From Pyrocephalus nanus (Eukaryota > Chordata > Aves > Passeriformes > Tyrannidae), in NCBI GenBank assembly GCA_038380795.1, contig CM076268.1, forward strand, positions 24,871,501-24,935,500: a stretch of 64,000 nucleotides of DNA. The letters run 5' to 3'. Below are positions 26,843-38,557 of this stretch, piece by piece (the first letter of the stretch is position 1; the number at the start of each line of letters is the position of its first letter). Under the pieces are notes generated by a model. It did not search any database and had not been told where the DNA came from. It saw nothing but the letters and a program-made list of their open reading frames with translations. Made by a program: the position numbers and the translations under genes.

Positions 26843-27675
26843 ATAATAGCAGTCCTCTGCGAGCCGCAGTGAGTGCATGTACTAGAGCTAAATTTGGAAA
26901 GCTAAAGCTTATTTCATGCAAGATTATTAGAATTATTTGGGTTTCCAAAGGCACGCTCACACACATGTACGTGTCGCTGGCCAGCTTTTCCACGTGACTC
27001 GGCTAGATCCAAATGCAGTTATTTATAGATGGCAGGAGCAGTGATGGCATTATCTTGTAGCGCTCCAGTCCTGAAATTATAGCACTTGTGTGCAGGGAGA
27101 GTGGGCCAGATGCCCTCTGTGAGAATTTAGTCAGGATGCTCTTCTGCAAATGTCCTTAAGATGAGGTAGTCACAAACAACCCTTTCCCTCTTCCCCAATT
27201 CTTTTATTTTCAGACAGAGAAAAGAAAGGTATTGAAAAATCAGTCTGGGCTGTGATTACTACTGGCTTCTTCCCTAGGTGCTTGTAAAAAGCAATTAGCC
27301 ACGTTCATTTTTATACCTCCCCCCTATTCCATAGATAACCTATTTCTACCTATGTAAAATGATAAACATTCCCCTGAAGACAAGGAAACAGCAATTTCTA
27401 ATCTGTCTGAAACTAATGTTCGTAGTTAGGTTTTTAAATGGAAGTCTCTTGTTCCAAACCTCGGTGTGTGTGTGCTTGTAGCTCAGCTGATTGCACTGAG
27501 GCGTGTACATGTGCACTGGAGCCCTGTCTTCGGGTACCGGCTGTGCAGAGGAACAGCTGCCTGACTTGCACCTCTGCAGAGTGCCACAGCCTCGGTGCTG
27601 AGGCAAGACTCTGAGCTGCAGCAAGGATTTAGTCCAGCTGAGGGAAAAACAGAAAACCAAATGCATGTCTGGGGG

Positions 27676-27774
27676 AAAAACAAACAAACAAAACAAAAAT
27701 GAAAACCAAACAAACCAAAACAAAACCCAACCAACCAAAGAAAAGTTAAAAAGGAAAAAAAGAGAAGAAAAAAC
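27676..27774 (+). repeat. A-rich (AAAC/AACC) low-complexity tract
   Basis: About 100 bases of A with regularly spaced C, then A with G. The 130- and 106-codon frames on the - strand here are the Phe/Leu-rich complement of this tract. Confidence 0.9.
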
Positions 27775-29444
27775 CTAGTCAGGTTTACAGGGTAGTCAAA
27801 CAAAGAAATGCTTCAGCATAGCTGGGAGCATGCAAGCTACGTCAGGGCATGGGCACAGACAGCAGAAGATAGGGCTGCCTGAAGGCAGTACTGCTGCTAA
27901 ACACTTGGTATCATGAAACTACAACTAAAATAATCTGAAGATCAGGGTAGAGTTATTTAGATGTTTCTTAGTTTACAGCAACTTGAGTTTTCTATGTGGC
28001 CCTAATTGTAACAGAACATATATGATTTGCTGGTTTTACTTTATTGGTAATAAATAAAATAAACATGGTGTGTGTGGAGTGTTAAAGGGTATTGGAATGC
28101 CTTAACAGGAGCATCCACAGCTCATGAATTCTGTTCCTTTAATACAACAGTGTTTGAGGTGGGAAACGTCCATTATTTCGAGAAAAAATGGAACTTTCAG
28201 GATACAGAAGCCTTTCTCTTGCTCAGATTAGTTACTAAGTTCCCAGTGCAGCATGGGAACAATTATTTGGCATTTGACTTTGGGATATTAATTGAATGTT
28301 AATTAATTAGGCAGTTCTCAAGGAAAGGTGATTGGTATCAGAGGAGCAGAGCAGGTTGATAGTAAAGGAAGCTGACAAGGTTTGTGCAGTTGGTGGGACA
28401 CAAAGGGGAAAAAGAGAAGTAATGACTCTTTTAAAAAACTAACTCATTAATTGGGCAGTGAGATGGGAAACATCACTGCCTTGAAACTGCAGTGTGTGCT
28501 CACATCTATCTGCCCTGTATTGTTTGAACAGAAATCAGAAAAGTAAAAACTGCTGTAGGCTGAGTTTCTCTTTCCTGATGTCTTTAACTGTTTTCATGTT
28601 CGGCACATAGGGATTATTTTACATAGTTGTAATCTTTCTTTCAGAATGAGGAACGAGATGGAATGATAGGGTTAGAGTGCTTTCAGCTTAGTTCTGTTCA
28701 AGTGCAAAGTTTTTATAGTATGAAAAATGGTCCTGCAACTCCCAGCTTTGAAAACTAACACTTTTTTCCTTCAGCAGTTATAAAGAAGTTGGCAAAGTTT
28801 GTATTACACCAATCATAAAAAAAAAATTTAAAAAATTGAGGACACCTGATAAAACATTCTTTTCCTATAAAAACAGAAAATAATGTAAAATTAAAGGAAA
28901 GAGCAAGAATGCAGAACCAAGAAGCAAAAGATCCTAAAATAGCTTTTGGTCCTTCTGAGTTCTGGCTGTGCAATGTTAACTTTGGAAACACGTTTCTGCT
29001 ATAAATTTTGGTTGTGTGGTTTTTGTAATTTTTTGTTCCCTCCTTGAAAGCCTCTCCAGATGTTTTACAGTTGTTGTTTGAAAATGTTCTGTGGCAGGCA
29101 CAGAGACCGCGGGCACAGAGCAGTAACCCCTTGATGTGGTGGTTGTGGTTTTTCCTTGCAAAGAGAGAAAGGTGTATGATCCTCTCTGTTCTGGGACTCG
29201 TTCTGTCACAAATGGAGTGACCTTCAGCACATCACCTGCTCTCAGTTCCTTTCATCTTTAAAACTCAGCCGGCAAGCTGTGTAGCTGGATGGCCACTTCA
29301 GGAGTCTCTGCAGGAGCTCCCCACACTGTGGCTGAGATGTCTTTTCAGAATAATTACGAATACAAGCCAGATTTAAATACTTTTCCAATGCAGACTGTTT
29401 GAAATTCTTCTGTTCACAATCACAGATTTTGTTTGATTGCAAAA

Positions 29445-29600
29445 GACTTCAAGAAATCATCTATGCCATGCCCCTTGACTGAAGAATCGGTTCTTCCTGG
29501 ATCTTTATCCAACCTTTCCTCAACTTACCCCCTAGGGTATTAAGAAGCATTAGGATGGTACTAATATCTAACCTCTAGGGTTTTTATCTCTTTATATATT
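29445..29600 (-). mobile_element. Decayed CR1-type LINE fragment
   Basis: Read on the + strand the stretch resembles the reverse complement of a CR1 3' region: an AATCATCTATGCCATGCCCC part (like the 'tcatctagtccaaccccct' consensus segment), an ATCCAACCTTTCCTCAA part, then TACTAATATCTAACCT (like 'cctaatatctaacct'). The order of these blocks is right for CR1, but many positions differ and the terminal short repeats are not clear. CR1 is the dominant LINE of birds and other sauropsids. Confidence 0.5.
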
Positions 29601-31697
29601 GGTGTTTCTGCTGTGAGTGTGGTTAACACTTTGTTACTCAGTAAATCAGAATACTGCTATCAGTCTTTCCTCTTCTAAAAACAAAGGCTCAGTCTAGACC
29701 CATCAAAATCCCTAATCCATGCAGTCTTTTCTTGCAGGTTATATTTATAGCTTTTTTTTCTAATAATTCTGATGACTTTTCTCCCCCTTCTGTGGTTGTA
29801 TGTTGTGATAGGGTAGAAAGAAAGGAGAACTCTGCATCTTTCAGGCTTGGGCTTCCACTCGTGCAGCCGAGGAGGCTGGTTGAGCGGGCTTTGGCAGCAC
29901 AGCACAGCTCCACTTGTGAGCTGTCCTGCCTTCAGAGATGGTTCTCACGCTGTTGTGGGGAGGATGTGCTGTGCCATACTTTGTACTTGTCCCTGTTGGA
30001 TGTTGTTTCAGATCGTTTCTCCAGCTTTTCAAGATGATTTCAGTAACAAATTTCTCCAGAGAACTGATGCTACTTTGCAGCTTGTGCCATCTGTAAATTG
30101 ACCCAGAACATGTTCTGGCCCTTTATCCATCTGCATCATGAATATCCATAAATGAATCATTCAGTAGTTTCACACCCAGAGCAAACTCCTGCAAAAACCT
30201 ATCTGATAAAGCTTGTTTCTCTTAGACACTGTTGGTTTAATAGTTTGGTAAGCTTAAGTTTCCAGCCATTTCATGTTGTAATTAGGTAGACCTTATTTCC
30301 CTTGTTTATTTGTAAGAATGTCACATAAAGCAGCTCTAAAGCCTCACTAAAATCAAACTAATCTATGCTCAAGGTCTATTGGCTGCTAATGTAAAGAAAG
30401 TACAGAAGTGTGGCATGATTTGTTCCTAACAAATCCACTTTGGTTGTTAGTAATTTCTTAATTTCTTCTTTTTTTTTTTTTAATAAATTGAGTCATTTTT
30501 CCATGGTAGGACCTCCAATTCTACATTTATTCCTTTCTCTTTTGAATGACAGACACTAGATTTTCCCTTTTCCAGACTTACATTGTCATAGTGATTGTGC
30601 TTTCCTTCCCTGTGTTCAACCTCTTGTTAAATTCATCTGTTGGGTTTCTTCCTAGTACTTTGGATGTTAGTGGTGATGTTTAGCTCAGGATTTGTTTACA
30701 GTAGCAATTGGAGGGCTAAGGATGGATTAAGTGAAACCTAGCCTCTCACCTATAGGTCCTGGTTTGACTGTAGCCAAAGATGGGTTCAGGTGTGTCAGTT
30801 CCATTTTTCAGATGCCTGTCAAATGTGAAATCTGTTGATGACTAGAACTAGCATTACAAAATAAAAGCGTACAGCAGTAATGAAAGACGCTCTTGTTTGA
30901 AATCTAAGCGGTGAAACCAATAATTGGATGAGTAGAAAAACAGACAGTCTAATGCTATTGGAGTGCATTTCCTTTAGAAAGCCTTATTCAAGATTGACTT
31001 GCTGGTGGCCTTTCACCAGCTTTGTCTTCTCTTTATACAATGGTTTTAGATGTAGCAGCTTGGGTAGAGTGTAACCCTAACTGAGATGCTTACGTATTTT
31101 ATCTGGATCTGTGCAGAGTGTTTTGTGCTTGCCAAATTGAGCCATTGTTTCTGTGTTTTGTAATGTATCACTTCAAAGTTAATGTAGTGAATCTGGTAAG
31201 ATGCTCTGCCAAGTTTTGGTGAGTGTAGAAGGAAATTAGGGAATCCCAGTTCCACTGAAGTCATGGGGTAAGGACAGCAGTATTCAAATCTGTGTCTTCA
31301 GCATGTAGCTGGCAAGAGCTTTTGGGGAAGCCTGTATATATGTGTCCTGAGAGATATTTGTGAAGAGCTGAAAATATGCCAAGGCAAGCTGAACCCGTAT
31401 TCAAGACAAGACTTAGTACATGGTGTCACTCCTGTGCAGCAGTCTTGAAAGCACATGCAAGATAACTCTCAGGCTTGCATAAAGGGTTTTATTGAATAAA
31501 AACCTTTGTTAACTAATGTGTTATAACATTAGCTATTTTCCTACAAACCTGTGTGGGTTTTTTTGGTTTTTTAGTGATAATACATAATTGCATGATAGAT
31601 CCTACTGGGGCAAAGCTGGAGATTTTTGCAGGACATAGCTGTAGATATAGTAATGAAGGAGACATTAAAGGACATAACTTGGATATTAGGGATGGAA

Positions 31698-31741
31698 ATG
31701 TGTATAGAACATGTGTATAGAACAGGGTATAATACCCTGTT
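31698..31741 (+). repeat. 13-bp perfect tandem repeat running into a 21-bp palindrome
   Basis: ATGTGTATAGAAC occurs twice back to back (31698-31710, 31711-31723). The second copy overlaps a perfect inverted repeat with 10-bp arms, AACAGGGTAT-A-ATACCCTGTT (31721-31741). Confidence 0.9.
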
Positions 31742-34700
31742 TCACAATGTTGAACCATGGCTGTTGACTTTGTGTTCCTGTTGTGATTAGCAGGGCAGTT
31801 CATGCCTCCCAAAGCAAGGTTTGAGCCAGCTGTCACCATGCTCTGCTGGGGAATTCAGTTCCATGCAGCTTGCTGTGTGGTTGCTGGGGCTAACACTTTT
31901 TAAATCTCTGTGAGTTTGGAGGTGGTACTTCTCACTACTGTACTAGTAGAGCAGGTTTGTGTTGGTACTTTTCAGATAAAATCAGTCTGTTTAATCCAAC
32001 TTCTTTAGTTGGACTGTTTAAGCTAATGTCACTGATTTTACCTGATGGAGAACAGCAGCTACAGTCCTCAGCTGCTCCAAAAATCAGCCAGCTGGGGTGT
32101 AAACCTCCCAGGATGAAGTGGAAGCAAACACCTGGGAATAAGCATTGGCTCTGCCGTGGACCCCTGTGTGCAAAGAGGGAAGTGCTGGCAGCCAAGGAAG
32201 GAGGGGTGGACTCCCTGGGAACTGCTGGGAGTCTGTGTTGAACAGCCAGACTAGTGAGAAATTAATACTTCTGCTTTGTAATTGGCTTTGTGTGTACTCC
32301 TTTTGCGCTCTCAGCACTGAGGCAGACACTGAGCAGAAGCTTGTGTAATGACAGGGGTGGGGCTCAGCACCTGCAAGGTTAGGGCATGCAGCGGTGCCTC
32401 GAAAGGACTGAAGAGGAGGGACAAACACATGGACTCTGAATCTCTTCTAATGGATAGTTACATCCTGTTTCCTTTGTGGGTTTGCTTTCCTGCCCTGACC
32501 CACAGGTTAGCTAGCCATTGCCAGGCTCTGCTGGAGTGTGTGAGGAGGAGAGATGCAGGAAAATCAATCCCCAGAATAGTTTGGGGTGACTTGTTTCTCC
32601 CTCTTTCTCCATTTCCTAGCTCTTTAAAAGCAAGATGGATTTTAAAACACAAGGAAAACATCCAATTTTCAGTTTCATAAAATTGTAAGCAGAGATTCCA
32701 TCCTTTTAATGCTATTGACATTGTTTTTTCTAATACTGTTAGCATATTGAACATTAGGTAGTTAACATTTTCAACATATTTTTCCAAACATAATATAATC
32801 TCCATTTTTCTGTGTAAAAAGAATAACTCTCCTAAATAACCAAGACAATAGTTATTTCCTCTTCTCTCTTTCACTTCTCATTGCTCTGCTCCTTCCCTCC
32901 CCACTAAATTACCTCACTGGATGTTTTATGAAAACTGTATTTAGATTGCATTCTATACAGAAGAGAGCAGCTCTGTATTCTACTTATCTAGAATTCTCCA
33001 TGTAAAAAATATGATTTTGTTTCTAAAAGCAATATAAAATTAATGGGTACGATTGATGAAAAATGATGTATTTTCTTACTTATGCTGTAAATATCTTTTC
33101 AGCCAAATGCATTTCCTTATGAGGCATGAAACCAAACTAGCGAGATGGTGCTGAACAGATAGTTCTCCAAATCAAACTCCTCCTTTTTTCCTAATATTTT
33201 CATTGCAGCGAATAAGAAATACGGGTCTGCCAGTCTGCCTATTGAACTATCTACTGCAGCTTAACTGCAGCAAGGAAGCTGTAATCCTATTGTGCTCTTC
33301 CAGCAGTCTCCCGGGAAGCAGAAGGCATTGAAATTACTGAGCTGTTGTCCTATCCCCTCCTCACCTGTCTTTGTGGCTGTAAATATAGTGTCTGCCTGTA
33401 AATAACAGTTTGCTGCACCTTTAAGCACGTTCCCTAACAAGAGGCAGCGATTTACTGAGGTGATAAGCTGTAACTAATACTAGGGTATCATAATAGGTAA
33501 ATAGATTAGCACTATGCTTCTCTGTATTTTGCTTTCTAGGGAGCCGAGTGGCTCATGCACTCGGAGGTGCTTACCGTGGCACTTTGCACCGTGCCGAGTG
33601 AAACCAGTCAGTTATGGGATTGCAGCTCTCAGAGCTGGTGTGGATGCAGCTAATGAAATGCCTTAGTGAATCTGTGGGTAGCGTTGATTTCCTACCCTGT
33701 TTTCTTTCCACTTTCTGGTCCCTGGCCAAAAAATGGCTGTAAGAGGCTGTACCAGTGTTCAGTGCCATGGCTATAAAATGTCCTCTGAGCTGCATTGTCA
33801 GCATCCATCATGTAGTATTTCCAGGTATGCCAGCATCATTTGTTGTCGAGAAGTTGTGAGTGGTGTGGGCAGCCTGGGCGTGACCCATGGCTTCCCCCAG
33901 CTCGAGCTCCTTGGTTTTCCTAATGGAAGGGCCCAGCATTTACAAAGTAGTTGTGATGCTACTGCTGAGTAATGGGCACTCATGGCTACGAGGGATGGGA
34001 AGGTGCCACGGAGTGGGCATGGGAGGCCTTTGTTTCTGTACTGCCTGGCAGGTTCTCAGCACAAAAGGGCCCTTACAGGAAAGGAACAGTACCAGGGGAT
34101 GTGGCCGGTCCTAATAATTGTGTCGCAAATCTTGTGATATTTGGCATGTTCTTAAAGACTTGGCTCCTAGAGACAGGGGATTAAATAACAATTGCTTCCT
34201 TTCTCTTTCAAGCAAGACTTAGCTCTGTGGTTGTAGAGAAATGCTTGAAATGTGACTCAGGCTGAAGGGAAAAAAAAAAATCTTTGCCTTCCAGCCTTCT
34301 TTCTCCTCCTTGTCCCCAGGATCCCAGTTTGGATACATTGCAATGTCTTATGATTTTTTCAATGAAAGCATTTAAAACTATTGGAGGCATCCAGGACATA
34401 AAGTGGGGCCAACTCTGGGTGTGTGGGAGTATTTATGAGTATTTTTAAAGGAGGTCAGTCACACTGTGTGCTGAGACACGGTCTTGCCATGTCCGGTCCT
34501 CTTCAGAGAATGGAGAAACAAAAATGGGACTGAATAGCAGCAAGCTGAATATTTCTGAACAGATTTTTTTTGAGTTGCTTCCTTAGGGAAACCCCCTGGT
34601 CTAGTTGTAATTGAAATTTCTCTTATTTTTAAGTCAGTGTTTCTCCTTTTCACAAATGTGAAAGCCGAGGCTGCTCATTTCTATGTTGGTTTCTTAACGC

Positions 34701-37700
34701 AGTCGTCATTAGCAAATCAGTATTGATTTATTCCTATGAAAATAGATCAGTGCTAAAAGTAAAATGCAATCCCATTAAGAATGATACAGGTTTTGCAAAT
34801 GGAGAAAAGTAGGTCAAATATTGCACCAATCATCCCAGAGTGCATCCCTCTAAGCCAAATAAATGTGTGAATACACTTAAACTGTCAGTACGTCATTTGA
34901 TTGCCATTATTATGCATCTTTTGGCATGAGCTGGCAGAGCCCTCTGTGACTGAACAGGGGTTGAAAATGAGAATTTTGGTGCATTAGCCAGGTTGCATTT
35001 TACACCTGGGCTGCATAAAGGGCTGCATGGGGAGGGAGGGGCGTGTGCACATTTAAAGATTCATCCTTTGCCTTCATTGCAACAGTTGAGTTCAACTTAA
35101 GCAGGAAAGCCACATCATTGTATGCAAGGGACATTGTAGCAATGCAGCAGAGGAACACGATTTAAATCTGATCATTAAACTGCCGCAGCAAGAGGCTGTG
35201 AGAGACGGTGTGGATGGTCCATCTGCAAAATCTGTGCTCCTGTTGTACAAGGAGGAGGGGCGGAGGGGGAGAAAAAGCAGCTGCTTGGCTGTGCTATGAG
35301 AGGGTGAGACTGACTGTTGGCACCATCTGTAGCTGTCCTTTGTGCTTCCTGCTTTATCTGTTCATTATAGTATGATACTGAATTTCTCGTGCTTTGAGTG
35401 TAAATGAGTTGAGATACGCCTAATACTGTCAGCATAAAAAGCAGTAACTAAGTACACTAAAGATGAATAGTGTAATCTGTAAATTCATTTTGAGTTTGTT
35501 TCATCTTGCTTGAATAGCCCAGGAAGTGATGTTCTCCAGAAGCCAGCTGTACCAGATGTGTGTTGGCGGGGTATATATTCATCTTACCAAGCAGATAGCA
35601 GAGCAGTGGAGGTGGATGAAGCAGGAGAGAAGGGAGGCCACCCCATATTTTCCAGCAGGGGAGAGCAGACTCCTTTAGAGGGTTCTTGCTTCTGCTGAAG
35701 AAAACTGGTAACTCCTAAGGTGGCTACAAACAGCTTTGTTTTCATTCTGTGCACAAGCACCAACGCAGGGAAGAGAGTGATTATTATACATGGTACATGA
35801 GTCGAAATGTCCCGGGGGAGGAAAGGTTGAACCTCTCCATAATGAGTGCTGTGATAGGGATGAGTAAATTTGCTAGGATTTTTAGCTGCAGTCTCTTACT
35901 TTCTAAAAACATGAGTCCTCTCCAGTTAACTCATAGAATGAAATGGTCCATTTTATCTTGAGGACCTCTTTGTTCTTTGGCAGTTTACGTTTCACCTTTA
36001 TAAATGTGCTTACTGGATGTTGGTAATAATAACAAGTCATTAAGATGTTTTCTTATTTCCAGCTCACCAAAGCAATGCTATCTCATTGGCATATTCCTTT
36101 TCTGGGAGTTACTCTGCTTTTTTTTTCAGGAGGGTTTGGCTTTTGTTTGCAGATTCATGCCCTCAGATCCATTGGGTTGTTGCTTTTTATCTTACTTGTC
36201 AAGTGCACATAGGTGTGCAGAAGGAGCAACTCCCTTCTCCCATCATAGGCTCCTCTAAGATGGATGATTTGGTAGTAATTACACTCGGCTGTGAAAGTGC
36301 TCAGCATCCACTATTACTCTGCGATGACGGCTGCCTTAAGTGTTCGGCAGAACACTTTGTTCCTGTTTCTCTGAGCTCAAGTGGCTGTGGTGCAAGGGAA
36401 GAAACCCTGTGAGGAAGGAATTTGTCTCTCCAGGCGGCTGGAAAAGGGGGAGGGGGGCCTTTGTCACTGGCACATTAGTAATGATATGCCAGGGATAAAA
36501 GGTGAGTATAATTTGATCAAATGCTTGTTGACAGATTCCTTGGCTAATAGAGAAGCAGCTTAGACTGACACTCGTTGCTGGAACATTTCACAGAGCTCGG
36601 GGGAATGCTTTTTGTAGGCTACACGTGAGGCTGACAATTTCCGAGTGACCATATTTAGTTGCATAAAGAAATGGTGTCCCCTTTTTGTCACAGCAGAGCT
36701 CTAAAATGCCTCCCTAAACACCGCTCTTGACCTTCCACTTGATAAATGCAATAAAATTGCTACCTCTTCTTTGTCCAAATGTGTGATTTATTCGCAGGAA
36801 TGGTCCAGGCTCTAGGTATTTTTCTTGTGTGGCCGTTTAACTTGAGGAAATGCAATTGTTTCTCGTACTGAAAAATCATATTTGTGGGTGTTTTAGTAAA
36901 GCAGGTTCCTTTTTCTCCCCTACAAATGCGACTTTACGATTAGTCTTTTTGGAATTTGTTCTAAGTATGTGTGAACAGTACCTGTGAGTAGCTAGTGGAA
37001 AAAGGAGGTGGTGTACCCTGAAATGATAGTTTGCTACTGCTTATGTTTATGTTATTTAGTGAAAAGACAACCACTAGAAAATTAAGAAATGAAAATAGAA
37101 GCCTCAGTTTTAGAGAGTTCTGCACTCTTTTAAACAAGCAAGCCTAAAATGACATCTAGAGCTCTTCTACGATAAACTGCTGTGGCAGCTTGGGTTTTGA
37201 GTAGTCTTCTGGTTCTCACCTGTTTGTGCAATCTGTTGACTTGTGTTCGGTTCGTAAGACCTCAGGAAGGCACTTAGTTAAAAATTAAACATGAAGCATT
37301 TTCTTGTTCTGAGGGTTTTGTAAAGGATCCTTTAAAGAAGAAAAAACCCCAAGCACTTCCACTTGAGAACATTTCCTTCAACTGCACGATTTTTCAATTA
37401 GTCTGCACTTTGTTCCAGTCAAACTCCTCACTGTCATCATACCTGGCTGACTATTTACTGGTGCCACTTCTGATGCTGGAATTAAATAGGCAGCTCTGAG
37501 ACTCAGTCAGGTGTTGCTGGAGGCTTCAGTGGGGTGTCTTGGGTGGGTGCCCTCATGCAAGCCAGGTTTCACCCGCAGTCACTTTCTGGGGCTCTGCTTA
37601 CTTGCAGAGTAGGTGGTTTCTGTAACAGGACCAGGTCTTCTCTGAATGTGGGTGCTTAAGGGAGAGGCCACATTTTCAGGGATAATGACCCCTGTCATGT

Positions 37701-38326
37701 CTTCAGAAGGAGTTGCAAGCTTTTCTTCTCTCTAAGAAATCTCTGCATCTTCATAGTTCATAAGCGTGATTTTCCTGTAAGCATGGAATTACCCTCATTG
37801 ACTACAAGATTAGGCACATAATGGAAATACACATTTAGGGGTTGTGCTGGGTCAAATATAGATTTAAGTGCCTAACTTTGTATCCATGCATCATTCTCCT
37901 GTTTATCTATTCAAGGCTGGTAGCTCATAGCAGTTTTGGAAATTAAGTCCTGCACATGGGTTTCTCTCCAATTAATCTTTTGCAAAAAAACCAGCTAAAC
38001 AGAAAAGAGATCTTCTTCTTTTCTCTCCTCTTAAATGATGTCTTTTCTATGATTTTGTTATGTTTCTATTAGTGTGACATGAATTCTTCTGCATCTTTTT
38101 TCATCAGTCCCATGTCCTTGCGCCTCATCTATTCTTCATGTCTGTGCTGCTCAGCTCAGACAAGTTCTCTTGTGCCTCCTGGGCTGTGCAGAATGTTTGT
38201 AACTTGTGTAAAAACTTTATAATGATAGTGTAGGGCGATTACAGACTCAATTTGATAGGAAAATAATGTGAGTGGTGGTTCATGGACAAGCTTTTCACTG
38301 CTGGGGTTTGTCTGTTCGAATCGTGA

Positions 38327-38557
<231 letters not shown>

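Noticed and set aside
27477..27560. tRNA-like A-box (GTAGCTCAGCTGATTG)
   Set aside because: No matching B-box at the right distance and no cloverleaf could be drawn.
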